A stretch of DNA of 64,000 bases from Mesorhizobium australicum WSM2073 (GTDB taxonomy: Bacteria; Pseudomonadota; Alphaproteobacteria; Rhizobiales; Rhizobiaceae), in assembly GCF_000230995.2 (NCBI RefSeq), contig NC_019973.1, forward strand, positions 434,001 through 498,000, given 5' to 3'. Below, in pieces: positions 46,704 through 55,144 of the stretch (its first letter is position 1; every line of letters begins with the position of its first letter). The position numbers were made by a program, and so were the translations under genes. Below the pieces are notes generated by a model. The model was not told the origin of the DNA. It saw nothing but the letters and a program-made list of their open reading frames with translations, and searched no databases.

Positions 46704-47540
46704 ATGACGACGATGAGCGTTGCCGAATACGCCCGCGACTGCGCGGCGCAAGGGTTGCGCGGGGACTATTCGGTGTGCCGCGCGGATTTCACCGTGGCGC
46801 AGGCTTATGACTATTCGACCGAGGAGCAGGCGGTGTGGCGCACGCTGTGCGACCGCCAGACCAAGCTGACGCAAAAGCTCGCCCATCACTCCTATCTCAA
46901 CGGCGTCGAGAAGCTCGGCCTGCTCGACTGCATCCCCGATTTCGAGGACGTCAGCACCAAACTGCGCAAGCTGACCGGCTGGGAAATCGTCGCCGTGCCG
47001 GGCCTCATCCCGGCCGCACCGTTCTTCGACCACCTCGCCAACCGCCGCTTCCCGGTCACCAACTGGCTGCGGACCAAGCAGGAACTCGACTACGTCGTCG
47101 AGCCGGACATGTTCCATGACTTCTTCGGCCATGTGCCGGTTCTCTCGCAGCCGGTGTTTGCCGATTTCATGCAGATGTATGGCAAGAAGGCCGGCGACAT
47201 CATTGCGCTGGGCGGCGACGAGATGATCACCCGGCTCTACTGGTACACGGCCGAATATGGCCTGATGCAGGAGAACGGCCAGAAGCTGAAGGCGTTTGGC
47301 GCCGGTCTGATGTCGTCGTTCACCGAGTTGCAGTTCGCTGTCGAGAGCAAGGACGCCCACCATGTACCGTTCGACCTGGAAACGGTGATGCGCACCGGCT
47401 ACGAGATCGACAAGTTCCAGCGCGCCTATTTCGTGTTGCCGTCCTTCGACGCCTTGCGCGATGCCTTCCAGACGGCGGATTTCGAAGCGATCGTCGCGCG
47501 CCGCAAGAGCCAGCCGGCGCTCGACCCGGCGACGGTCTAA
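46704..47540 (+). CDS. phhA: Phenylalanine 4-monooxygenase
   Basis: A 278-residue pterin-dependent iron hydroxylase converting phenylalanine to tyrosine. EPDMFHDFFGHVPVLSQP contains the two iron histidines, and RLYWYTAEYGLMQENG the third ligand, the glutamate. AGGAG precedes the ATG at 46704. The size is that of the compact bacterial enzyme without a regulatory domain. A Lrp gene is divergent. A decayed copy of codons about 216-239 lies 1.4 kb downstream. Confidence 0.97.
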   Translation: MTTMSVAEYARDCAAQGLRGDYSVCRADFTVAQAYDYSTEEQAVWRTLCDRQTKLTQKLAHHSYLNGVEKLGLLDCIPDFEDVSTKLRKLTGWEIVAVPGLIPAAPFFDHLANRRFPVTNWLRTKQELDYVVEPDMFHDFFGHVPVLSQPVFADFMQMYGKKAGDIIALGGDEMITRLYWYTAEYGLMQENGQKLKAFGAGLMSSFTELQFAVESKDAHHVPFDLETVMRTGYEIDKFQRAYFVLPSFDALRDAFQTADFEAIVARRKSQPALDPATV

Positions 47541-47545
47541 AACAT

Positions 47546-47585
47546 AAAGCGCGTCGCATGAATCTGTCTCAACGCGACGCGCTTT
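47546..47585. terminator. Palindromic hairpin after phhA
   Basis: aaagcgcgtcgc (47546-47557) and gcgacgcgcttt (47574-47585) form a perfect 12-bp stem with a 16-base loop. It lies between convergent phhA and the VOC gene. There is no T run, so it may be a dispersed repeat serving as a two-way terminator. Confidence 0.6.
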
Positions 47586-47606
47586 GGACGCTTTGATCGC
47601 GCTGGG

Positions 47607-48011
47607 CTATTGCATGGCAGCGGGGTTCATCCACAGGAGCTCCCAGACGTTGCCGTCAGGGTCTTCGATGTGGCGGTTGAACATGAAGCCGAGATCCTGA
47701 GCGGGGTTGGGATCGGCGCGGCCGCCGGCCGCGACGCCCTTCTCGATCGTGGCATTGACCTCGTCCTTGCTGCTCGCGGTGAGTGCGATCAGCATCTGGC
47801 TGTCACGCCTGGCGTCGCCGATCTGGCGGGTTGTGAACTGGCCGTAATGCTGGTGCGTCAGCAACATCACCCCGATCGCGTCGGAAAACATGACCGAACT
47901 GGCCTGGTCGTTCGAGAACTGCGGATTGAGCGTGCCCCCGATCGCGAGATAGAAATTGGTCGCTGCCTGCAGATCCCGCACCGGCAGATTTATGAAGATC
48001 ATCTTGGTCAT
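47607..48011 (-). CDS. VOC (glyoxalase-like) family protein
   Basis: A 134-residue vicinal-oxygen-chelate protein: KMIFINLPVRDLQAATNFYL at the start and NRHIEDPDGNVWELLWMNPA near the end, the usual beta-alpha-beta-beta-beta repeats. Relatives are dioxygenases, glyoxalases or drug-binding proteins; the role is unknown. It is divergent from a TetR gene across 104 bases carrying several GTACT half-sites, so the TetR probably controls it. Confidence 0.88.
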   Translation of the reverse strand: MTKMIFINLPVRDLQAATNFYLAIGGTLNPQFSNDQASSVMFSDAIGVMLLTHQHYGQFTTRQIGDARRDSQMLIALTASSKDEVNATIEKGVAAGGRADPNPAQDLGFMFNRHIEDPDGNVWELLWMNPAAMQ

Positions 48012-48037
48012 CGGTCTAAGCCTTGCCTTCGTTGACA

Positions 48038-48102
48038 GGTACTAGTCAGTCCAGTACCGTTTCATGGGGCTACCACGAGAGAACGGTACCGTCTAGTACT
48101 GG
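48038..48102. promoter_or_regulatory. Cluster of GTACT/AGTAC half-sites between VOC and TetR genes
   Basis: GGTACT (48038-48043) is mirrored by AGTACC (48053-48058), and GGTACCGTCTAGTACTGG follows at 48085-48102. The repeated elements CTAGTAC, ACTAGT and GGTACC in this 104-base divergent gap look like a TetR binding region overlapping both promoters. Confidence 0.55.
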
Positions 48103-48115
48103 TTAAGAGGGCGCC

Positions 48116-48748
48116 ATGAAAATCGACGGTGAGACCAGATCGGCTCGCAAGGATCGTGAGATCATCCAGGCGGCCACGGCGGCGTTCACCAGCAAGGGAT
48201 ATGACGGGACCAGCATGGAGGAAATCGCCACCAAGGCGGGGGCCTCCAAGCAGACCGTCTACAAGCATTTCACCGACAAGGAGACGCTGTTTGGCGAAGT
48301 CGTTCTGTCAACCGCTACCCAGGTCAATGACATCATCGAGTCCGTGACGACGCTGCTTTCCGAGGCGAAATTCATGGAAGGCGGCCTGCAGCAGCTTGCC
48401 CGACGCCTGATAGCGGTTCTCATGGATGAAGAGTTGTTGAAGCTGCGGCGCTTGATCATCGCCAACGCGGATCGAATGCCGCAGCTTGGCCGCGCTTGGT
48501 ACGAAAAGGGGTTTGAGCGCATGCTTGCCTCGACGGCGTCCTGCTTTCAAAAACTCACCAGTCGAGGACTGATACAAACAAGTGATCCCTATCTGGCAGC
48601 CAGCCATCTTTTTGGAATGCTTCTTTGGATCCCCATGAATGAAGCCATGTTCACGGGAGGCAACCGGCGCTCCAAGGCCGAACTGGAACGCCACGCGGAT
48701 GCCTCGGTGGAGGCATTTCTGGCCGTCTACGGAGTCCAGCCGAACTAG
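48116..48748 (+). CDS. TetR-family regulator
   Basis: A 210-residue repressor with HTH (SARKDREIIQAATAAFTSKG, then EEIATKAGASKQTVYKHFTD) and a C-terminal domain of the AefR-like type (LRRLIIANADRMPQLGRAWY). TAAGAGG precedes the ATG. It is divergent from the VOC gene and probably represses it and itself through the GTACT sites between them. A relic of phhA lies just downstream. Confidence 0.92.
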   Translation: MKIDGETRSARKDREIIQAATAAFTSKGYDGTSMEEIATKAGASKQTVYKHFTDKETLFGEVVLSTATQVNDIIESVTTLLSEAKFMEGGLQQLARRLIAVLMDEELLKLRRLIIANADRMPQLGRAWYEKGFERMLASTASCFQKLTSRGLIQTSDPYLAASHLFGMLLWIPMNEAMFTGGNRRSKAELERHADASVEAFLAVYGVQPN

Positions 48749-48775
48749 TCGCGTCCCCTGCCCACGTTTGCAGGG

Positions 48776-48849
48776 GTCGAGGACACCACCATGTGCCTTT
48801 CGACCTGCAAACAGTGATGCGCACCGGCTACCAGATCGACAAGTTCCAG
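48776..48849 (+). pseudogene. Decayed duplicate of an internal phhA segment
   Basis: Bases 48781-48849 match phhA 47351-47420 (codons about 216-239) at roughly 63 of 70 positions by eye, with one deleted base. Shared runs include gtgatgcgcaccggcta and agatcgacaagttccag. The match may begin at gtcga (48776) if a 6-base gap is allowed. The segment is in the same orientation as phhA, has no start, is frameshifted, and ends abruptly at ttccag. It must derive from a second copy of phhA or from a partial duplication; the VOC/TetR pair lies between the copy and the intact gene. Confidence 0.85.
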
Positions 48850-48883
48850 TGGAACGGCCGGCCGCCGGAACATTCCGCCATTC

Positions 48884-49330
48884 CTACAGAGCGTAGATGG
48901 TCCGGTTGAACTTCGTCTCCATCACCACGTGGGAAGCGGTTTTGACGACGCCGCTGATTTCATTCAGGGCATTCACCTCCCGGTTCAGCTTCTCGAGCGT
49001 CTCGGCGGCAAGGTGGATGATCAGATCCCATTCACCGGTTATGGCATAGACCGCCTGGATCGAGGGCATCGCCTTGATCCTTCTGGAGACGTCCGGATAG
49101 CTCTTGTTGTTCAGGGCGGCGAGGGTGAAACAGTGGACGGCGTTCTGGGCCACCGTCTTGGCCAGACGGACGGTATAGCCTTCGATGATGCCGCCGGCCT
49201 CCAGCTTCTGGATCCGCTCCTGCAGCGCAGTGCGCGACACGCCGAGCTGTCGTGCCAGTGACGCGACTGGCTCCCGCGCGTTCTTCTGCATCAGCGCGAG
49301 CAACTGACGATCCTTCTCGGTCAATTCCAC
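48884..49330 (-). CDS. Lrp/AsnC-family regulator (next to amino-acid uptake operon)
   Basis: A 148-residue regulator: ELTEKDRQLLALMQKNAREP, ARQLGVSRTALQERIQKLEA (HTH) and the RAM domain VHCFTLAALNNKSYPDVSRR, VYAITGEWDLIIHLAAET. The GTG at 49330 follows AGAGG by 8 bases and gives the typical short N-terminus; a GTG at 49366 would add 12 residues. It is divergent from the transport/oxidase operon and likely senses its substrate. It is clearly different in sequence from the Lrp at 46093. Confidence 0.9.
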   Translation of the reverse strand: MELTEKDRQLLALMQKNAREPVASLARQLGVSRTALQERIQKLEAGGIIEGYTVRLAKTVAQNAVHCFTLAALNNKSYPDVSRRIKAMPSIQAVYAITGEWDLIIHLAAETLEKLNREVNALNEISGVVKTASHVVMETKFNRTIYAL

Positions 49331-49690
49331 AAACAAAACCTCTCGCTCGATCCGCTTAGTAACCACCGCGCGATCCTATCGGCTGAACAGCCCCCGCGAC
49401 AATCCGCAATACTGGCAGCGGCGAACGGAACAAGGCCAACATATCCGGCACTTTGTCATCCCAAGGGACGCAATGACTGCGCGATCGCCAATATCCCGCA
49501 TTTCGCCGGGTGGAACCCTTCTTTTTGCGACCTGACTGTCTGGGGTCACGAACGCCGGTCCGTCAGGGGGAATCAGCTTCGGCTGTGATGGGCAAAGTCC
49601 GAAACCGATCCGGTTGAACCTGCAGCTGAAGCGCTGAGGTTCGACGTCGGCCACTCAACCTATCAGTTCAACCACAAGGGAGGGATAACT
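49331..49690. other. Divergent control region between lrp and the uptake operon
   Basis: About 360 bases with no convincing gene; short open frames here lack ribosome sites. It should hold the promoters of both sides and Lrp sites, but no clear palindrome or promoter was recognised beyond the AAGGGAGG ribosome site at its right end. Confidence 0.5.
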
Positions 49691-50518
49691 TTGAAAAAAC
49701 TGCTCAATTTAGCCGTTCTTGCCGCCGCGACATTCGCCATCACGACGGCAGCCATGGCCGGTGAAACCCTGGACCGCGTCACGTCGAAAAAGGCGATGGT
49801 CATCGCCACCAACGCGGCCTGGCCGCCACAGAGCTTTCTCAACGACAGCAACGAACTCGCCGGTTTCGACATCGATGTCTCGCGCGAGATCGGCAAGCGG
49901 CTTGGCGTCGAGGTCTCGTTCGAAACGCCCGACTGGGCGACGCTGACCGGCGGGCGCTGGCAGGGACGCTACGACCTTGGCGTCGGATCGGTCACGCCGA
50001 CAAAAGCCCGCTCCAAGGTGATCGACTTTGTCGGCATCTATTATTACAGCCCCTACGTCTATGTCCTGCACAAGGACAGCGGCGCGAAGTCGGTCGCCGA
50101 TCTCAACGGCAAGATCATCGGCGTCGAGACTGCCACCACCTCGGAGGATTTCATCCGCCGCAAGCTCGAAATCGACGCGCCTGGCCTGGCTCCCATCGAA
50201 TACAAGCTCGAGCCGGGCGAGATCCGCACCTACGCGGATTCCATGCTTCCCTTCGATGACCTGCGGCTTGGCGACGGCGTGCGCCTGAATGCCGTGATCG
50301 CGCCGGAACAGACGGCGCAGAACGCCATCAAGAACGGCTATCCCGTGAAGATCCTGGAAGGCGAGTACGCCTTCCGCGAGCCGCTCGTCGTCATCGCCGA
50401 GAAGAAGGATCCCGAGTGGACCGCGAAGGTCGGGGGCATCATCACCGAAATGAAGACGGACGGCACGCTCGCCGCGCTGACCACGAAGTGGTACGGCAAG
50501 GACTACAGCGCCAAGTAA
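49691..50518 (+). CDS. Family 3 amino-acid ABC transporter substrate-binding protein
   Basis: A 275-residue periplasmic protein with signal peptide (MKKLLNLAVLAAATFAITTA, AMA) and SBP_bac_3 motifs: FDIDVSREIGKRLGVEVSFE, RYDLGVGSVTPTKARSKVID and a C-terminal EMKTDGTLAALTTKWYGKDY. It starts at TTG 49691, with a strong AAGGGAGG 7 bases upstream. With the permease two genes on, it should import an amino acid, opine or amine; the FAD oxidase between them suggests that the ligand is then oxidised. Confidence 0.93.
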   Translation: MKKLLNLAVLAAATFAITTAAMAGETLDRVTSKKAMVIATNAAWPPQSFLNDSNELAGFDIDVSREIGKRLGVEVSFETPDWATLTGGRWQGRYDLGVGSVTPTKARSKVIDFVGIYYYSPYVYVLHKDSGAKSVADLNGKIIGVETATTSEDFIRRKLEIDAPGLAPIEYKLEPGEIRTYADSMLPFDDLRLGDGVRLNAVIAPEQTAQNAIKNGYPVKILEGEYAFREPLVVIAEKKDPEWTAKVGGIITEMKTDGTLAALTTKWYGKDYSAK

Positions 50519-50595
50519 AGTCATTCCGCCGGCTGCCTCCTTGGCAGCCGGCGGGCGTCACCTCGCCTCATGAATGCCCTCACCGCAAAGTCGCC

Positions 50596-51900
50596 ATGGC
50601 CTATCCGGACACCTATTACGCCCGCACCCTGACCGACCGGAAGACGCGGCCCCCGCTCAAAGGGGAGGCGCGATGTGACGTGGCCGTCGTCGGCGCCGGA
50701 TTGGCCGGGCTGACGACAGCGCTGCAACTGGCGCGCGCCGGACTGCACGTCGTCGTGCTGGAAGCCCAGGTCGTTGGTTTCGGCGCTTCGGGACGCAATG
50801 GCGGCTTCGTCACACCCGGCTTCGCCACCGGCGGCGACACTATCGCCGCACGTGTCGGCGGGGAGGCAGCGCGCGACCTGCACCGGCTGTCGATCGAAGG
50901 CATGGACTTCGTGCGCGACACCATCGAAGCGCTCGGAATATCGGCCGCCCAGCCGCGTGCCGGCCTGCTCAGCGTCTTGCGCTACGACGGCGGCGATGCG
51001 CTGAAGGCCTATGCCGACCAGATGGCACGCGACCACGGTTACGAGCTTCAATACCTGCGCGGCGAAGACGTGCGCGCGGTGCTGAAGTCGGCTCGCTACC
51101 ACCAAGGCCTGCGCGACCCAAACGCCTTTCACATCCATCCGCTCAACTATCTGCGTTGCCTGGCCGACGAGATCGAGCGGCTGGGCGGCAAGATCCATGA
51201 GAGTTCCGAGGTCGTGCAATGCGACCTGTCGGGACCGCAAAAGATGCTGCGCACGAGCCAGGGCACGCTTCGGGCGCCCCAGATCGTGCTCGCGACCGGC
51301 GGCTATACCGGCCCGGTGTTCGGCCAGCTCTACCGCGCCTTTCTGCCCATCGCGACCTATGTGATGGTTTCCGAGGCGGCTCCCCGCCTCATCGCGCAAG
51401 CCGTCGCCACCACCGATGCCGTCGGCGACAACAGGCGGGCCGGCGACTATTATCGTCTGGTAGAGAGCGGCAATCGCCTTTTGTGGGGCGGGCGCATCAC
51501 CACGCGTGCCGCTTCCGCCGACGCGCTGGCGCGCGAATTGCGCCGTGAAATGGTCGGCACCTACCCGCAGCTCGCCGGCCTCAAGACCGAATTGGCCTGG
51601 TCGGGGCTGATGTCCTATGCCCGGCATCTGATGCCCCAGATCGGGGAGCTGCAATCGGGCGTCTGGTACTGCACCGCTTTTGGTGGCCATGGCCTCAACA
51701 CCACGGCGATTGCCGGAAAAATTGTCGCCGAGGGCATTCTGGGCGCTTCGGACCGGTATCGGCAATTCGCGCCATTCGGACTGAGCTGGGCCGGCGGCGC
51801 CGGTGGCCTAGCCGCCGCGCAGCTCACCTACTGGAAATTGCAGGCGCAGGACTGGTGGCGGGAACGCCGCGCCACCACCAAGGACAAGGTGACGGCATGA
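50596..51900 (+). CDS. FAD-dependent amine/D-amino-acid oxidase-like protein (DAO family)
   Basis: A 434-residue flavoprotein: CDVAVVGAGLAGLTTALQLA binds FAD, then FGASGRNGGFVTPGFATGGD and the C-terminal WYCTAFGGHGLNTTAIAGKI typical of the PuuB/OrdL group that oxidises gamma-glutamyl-putrescine and related amines. It sits between a binding protein and a permease and overlaps the permease start (ATGA), so it should act on the imported compound. The ATG at 50596 has only a weak ribosome box. Confidence 0.9.
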   Translation: MAYPDTYYARTLTDRKTRPPLKGEARCDVAVVGAGLAGLTTALQLARAGLHVVVLEAQVVGFGASGRNGGFVTPGFATGGDTIAARVGGEAARDLHRLSIEGMDFVRDTIEALGISAAQPRAGLLSVLRYDGGDALKAYADQMARDHGYELQYLRGEDVRAVLKSARYHQGLRDPNAFHIHPLNYLRCLADEIERLGGKIHESSEVVQCDLSGPQKMLRTSQGTLRAPQIVLATGGYTGPVFGQLYRAFLPIATYVMVSEAAPRLIAQAVATTDAVGDNRRAGDYYRLVESGNRLLWGGRITTRAASADALARELRREMVGTYPQLAGLKTELAWSGLMSYARHLMPQIGELQSGVWYCTAFGGHGLNTTAIAGKIVAEGILGASDRYRQFAPFGLSWAGGAGGLAAAQLTYWKLQAQDWWRERRATTKDKVTA

Positions 51901-52865
51901 TCGGCAGGCTGATGCTCTCCCATCCAGGGCTTGCCCGCCACGCGGCGGCCGCGCTTTTTCCCGCGCTGCTGGCCGCGGCCCTCTACGCCATGGGCATCAA
52001 GTCGAGCTGGATCGGCTCGGTGATGCCGCTTGCATCCGACTGGTTGCAGGCCAATCCAGCCTTGTCGCGCGCCCTCTCGGCCGTGTTGATCGCGCTCCTG
52101 GTTCTGGTGAACTGCAAGCTGCTGCTGCTCATGCCCCGACGCCAGCAGATCGCCGGCGTCTGGATCGAGCTGTTCGCGCTGCTGATGCTGTTCTTCTATT
52201 CCTTCGACCTCTCCTTTGCCTTCATTGCCAGGAAGGTTGGCTTCCTGATCACCCAGGGCGTCACCACGACGCTTTACATTTCGGCGATCTCGATTCTCAT
52301 CGCAACGACCATCGCGCTTATCGGGGCCATCGCCAAACTGACCGGCAACGGCATCGTCTACGGGCTGGCCACCTTCTACACGTCGCTGTTTCGCGGCCTG
52401 CCGTTGCTGATGCAGATCTACATCATCTATCTCGGCCTGCCGCAGGTCGGCTATGTGATCGGCGCGGTGCCGGCCGGCATCGTTGCGTTGTCGCTGTGTT
52501 ATGGCGCCTACATGACCGAGATCTTCCGCGCCGGCATCGAAAGCATCCCGCGCGGCCAAAGCGAAGGCGCCACGGCGCTCGGCCTGAGCCCCGGCCAGAC
52601 CATGGCGCTGGTCATCCTGCCGCAGGCCATGCGCGTCATCATCCCGCCGACCGGCAACCAGTTCATCGCCATGCTGAAGGATTCCTCGCTGGTGTCGGTC
52701 GTCGGCGTCTGGGAGATCATGTATCTCGCCCGCACGATGGGCCAGACGGAGTTCCGCCATATCGAGATGCTGATCACCGCCTCGATGATCTATTGGATCC
52801 TGTCGATCGCGCTGGAATTCGGCCAGGCCTATCTCGAACGGCGCTTCGGCCGATCGGACCGCTAG
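51897..52865 (+). CDS. Amino-acid ABC transporter permease (HisM/GlnP type) with N-terminal extension
   Basis: A 322-residue permease. Residues from about 110 are a typical HisM-type domain (TQGVTTTLYISAISILIATT; the EAA loop YMTEIFRAGIESIPRGQSEG...ALGLSPGQTMALVILPQAMR). The first 110 residues add three hydrophobic segments, longer than usual. It is coupled to the oxidase gene by ATGA. No ATP-binding subunit gene follows: the next gene is a convergent MarR, so the ATPase must come from elsewhere or be shared. Confidence 0.93.
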   Translation: MIGRLMLSHPGLARHAAAALFPALLAAALYAMGIKSSWIGSVMPLASDWLQANPALSRALSAVLIALLVLVNCKLLLLMPRRQQIAGVWIELFALLMLFFYSFDLSFAFIARKVGFLITQGVTTTLYISAISILIATTIALIGAIAKLTGNGIVYGLATFYTSLFRGLPLLMQIYIIYLGLPQVGYVIGAVPAGIVALSLCYGAYMTEIFRAGIESIPRGQSEGATALGLSPGQTMALVILPQAMRVIIPPTGNQFIAMLKDSSLVSVVGVWEIMYLARTMGQTEFRHIEMLITASMIYWILSIALEFGQAYLERRFGRSDR

Positions 52866-52882
52866 GGGTTTGACGCCTAAAA

Positions 52883-53374
52883 TCAGCGCGGCTGCGGTGC
52901 CTCGGCCTTCAGCCGCACAAGCTGGTCGCGCTGCAGCTCGAGCGCGGCGGTGACGAAGCGCCGGATGGTGGCAAGCTCGGCGTCGCCGAACGTGGCAATG
53001 AGCTTTTCACCTTCCCGCGCGATGGCGCCGTAATAGCGCGCCGAGAGCTCCCGTGTTGTCTCCGTTGCCTCGATAACCACCTTGCGCCTGTCCTCGAGGC
53101 TGCGCGTGCGCGTCAAGAGACCGCGCGCCTCCAGCCGATCGATCAGCGCGGTCACCGCGGCCGGCGTCAGCCCGGTCGCGGCCGCGATCGCGCCGGCCGA
53201 TTGCGGGCCGCCATGCAGCAGTCCGATACAGTGGCGCTCGGCCATGTTGAGGCCGAGTCTCGCGCCTACCGCATCGTCATAGGCCTGCGTCGCGTCCTGC
53301 CACTGCATGATGGCAAGGCCGATCGCGGCGGTCAGTTCGGCGCGATCTCCGCTTGACGAATTTAGTTCGATCAT
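52883..53374 (-). CDS. MarR-family regulator
   Basis: A 163-residue repressor: LNMAERHCIGLLHGGPQSAG, IAAATGLTPAAVTALIDRLE and the wing RTRSLEDRRKVVIEATE. It converges on the permease gene and is divergent from a 55-residue membrane protein across 94 bases containing a clean GTCTAA-TAT-TTAGAC palindrome. It therefore probably controls the small membrane gene and itself, rather than the transporter. Confidence 0.92.
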   Translation of the reverse strand: MIELNSSSGDRAELTAAIGLAIMQWQDATQAYDDAVGARLGLNMAERHCIGLLHGGPQSAGAIAAATGLTPAAVTALIDRLEARGLLTRTRSLEDRRKVVIEATETTRELSARYYGAIAREGEKLIATFGDAELATIRRFVTAALELQRDQLVRLKAEAPQPR

Positions 53375-53388
53375 CTAATTATCAATCT

Positions 53389-53403
53389 GTCTAATATTTA
53401 GAC
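53389..53403. promoter_or_regulatory. Candidate MarR operator
   Basis: GTCTAA-TAT-TTAGAC is a perfect inverted repeat with a 3-base centre in an AT-rich island, 15 bases from the MarR start and 66 bases from the small membrane gene. Confidence 0.7.
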
Positions 53404-53468
53404 TATTATAGCAATATGCGGCCACGGCTTGCGATAGGCAAGGGGCGGCCGCCAACGAGGAGTGGAAA

Positions 53469-53636
53469 ATGAGCCTGATCCAACAGCGTACGCCTCTCTC
53501 GCATGAGGAAGAGTTCAGATACGCGAAGCTGGCGATGGAATGGTACGGCTGGGGATCGCCTATCGGCCTCGGCATCCTGCTGGTGTCGCTCGCCGCCGCC
53601 GCCGTGCTGGTGCGCATCGCCCTCTACGGCTTTTGA
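53469..53636 (+). CDS. 55-residue single-helix membrane protein
   Basis: MSLIQQRTPLSHEEEFRYAK opens a hydrophilic N-terminus, followed by one membrane helix (GLGILLVSLAAAAVLVRIAL) and YGF. A GAGGAG box precedes the ATG at 53469 at the right distance. It is divergent from a MarR gene with a clear operator between, which supports expression. No family is recognised; its job may be to modulate a membrane protein or respond to the MarR ligand. Confidence 0.65.
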   Translation: MSLIQQRTPLSHEEEFRYAKLAMEWYGWGSPIGLGILLVSLAAAAVLVRIALYGF

Positions 53637-53704
53637 GCCTCTGCCGGCGCCATCCTTGGCGTCGGCAGAACGGGTGGTGATCCGAGCAGGGACGACGACT
53701 GCGC

Positions 53705-55144
53705 TCAGACCGTGACCACCTTGCTCAGATGCTCACCCAGCCGGCAGGCGAGCGCGGTGATCGTCGTCGTTGGATTGGCTTGTCCCGACGTGCAAAAGAC
53801 CGAAGAGCCGCCGACATAGAGATTGTCCATGCCATGCACCTTGCAGTTGGCGTCCACCACGCTCCTGGTGACGTCGGTGCCCATGCGCGTGCCGCCCATA
53901 TGATGGTGGCCCGCCGTCTCTTCGTTGGTCGGATAATCGTCGCCCTTCGAGATCCAGTCGGCAATGCGCACCCGGCCCAGGTTCTTCTGGGCAAGCGTCG
54001 TGCCGAACAGCCTTAAGCCTTCGAGAAGGGTGCGGCGTTCCAGTTCCGATTTCTTCCAGTGCAGTTCGATGCGCGGCACGCCGGCATGGTCGACCTCGGT
54101 CTTCGACAGCTCGATCTGGTTCGAAGCCAGCGGCGCCTGTTCCCAGGCGACATAAAGCTGAGCGGCGCAACGCAGGTTCTGGTCGAGCTTGCCCGACACC
54201 CATTCCGCCATGTGCGGCGCCGTACAGGCAAGATCAGCGATCAGGCTCTTGACGCCCGGATAGGGAGTCTCGATCAGCCTGATGCCGAAATTCATGATCC
54301 TGAGCCGTTCCATCGCGGCAGCCATCGGCGAGAAGAAGGCCTCCTTGACGGCATCGACCTCGAACGCGCCGTCGTCGGCCAGGATGGCATTGCCGCCCTC
54401 GAAGGTCGGATGCTCCATCCAGTAGCGGCCAAGCGCCGTCGCGTTCGGCACGACGCCGCCGTTGGAGCGCCGGTTGGACCACAAAAGCAGCCGGGAATTC
54501 TCCAGTCCGCCGGTGCAGACGATGAAATAGTCGGCGCTGAACGGGCCGGCGTCCTGCCCGTTGGACCATAATCTGGCGCCGGTCACGCGTTTGCCATCTC
54601 CGGCAAGCTCGGTGGCGTAGGTGTTGAGCACGACGGCGATGTTTTTGCTCTGGTCGAGTTGGTCGCCGAACTTTTCTGCAAACCGGACCGCCGGGCTCTT
54701 GATCAGCTGCACCCAGCGAATGTCGTCCGAGATCGGCACATCTGGCCGGAAATCGGGAAGGTCGAGGATATCGCGCACTTCCGCAAGATAGGGTTCGATG
54801 TCGGCGCGCCGGATCGGCCAGCCGGTGTCGGGTGCCCAGGCTTTCGGCTCGAAATCCTGTTTGTCGAGCACGCGACACCAACCGGCCCAGTGATTGGAAC
54901 TGCCGCCCATGAACCGCAACCGGGTGATATCGAGGTCGAAGTAGAAATCGCCGACCGTGGTGCCGCGGTAGAAATCCTGCGACTCGTCGCTGAATTCCCG
55001 CGAGCCGGCTTCCAGCACCACGACCGGGATGCCGGCCGCGCCAAGTTTCCTGGCGATCGTGGTGCCGGCGGGGCCGGAACCAAGGACACAGACCTTTGGC
55101 GCGAAATTGGCGGCGCGATACGCGTCGTAGCTGTCGAAGATCAT
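53705..55144 (-). CDS. GMC-family FAD dehydrogenase (large subunit)
   Basis: A 479-residue GMC oxidoreductase: KVCVLGSGPAGTTIARKLGA (FAD), LRFMGGSSNHWAGWCRVLDK, FIVCTGGLENSRLLLWS and the C-terminal AGHHHMGGTRMGTD...NLYVGGSSVFCTSGQANPT, where the catalytic histidine lies. Its ATG overlaps the stop of a tiny Tat-signal protein gene (ATGA). That pairing resembles membrane sugar or alcohol dehydrogenases in which the flavin subunit, lacking its own signal, is carried across the membrane with a small Tat partner. No cytochrome subunit is adjacent. The substrate is unknown. Confidence 0.9.
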   Translation of the reverse strand: MIFDSYDAYRAANFAPKVCVLGSGPAGTTIARKLGAAGIPVVVLEAGSREFSDESQDFYRGTTVGDFYFDLDITRLRFMGGSSNHWAGWCRVLDKQDFEPKAWAPDTGWPIRRADIEPYLAEVRDILDLPDFRPDVPISDDIRWVQLIKSPAVRFAEKFGDQLDQSKNIAVVLNTYATELAGDGKRVTGARLWSNGQDAGPFSADYFIVCTGGLENSRLLLWSNRRSNGGVVPNATALGRYWMEHPTFEGGNAILADDGAFEVDAVKEAFFSPMAAAMERLRIMNFGIRLIETPYPGVKSLIADLACTAPHMAEWVSGKLDQNLRCAAQLYVAWEQAPLASNQIELSKTEVDHAGVPRIELHWKKSELERRTLLEGLRLFGTTLAQKNLGRVRIADWISKGDDYPTNEETAGHHHMGGTRMGTDVTRSVVDANCKVHGMDNLYVGGSSVFCTSGQANPTTTITALACRLGEHLSKVVTV

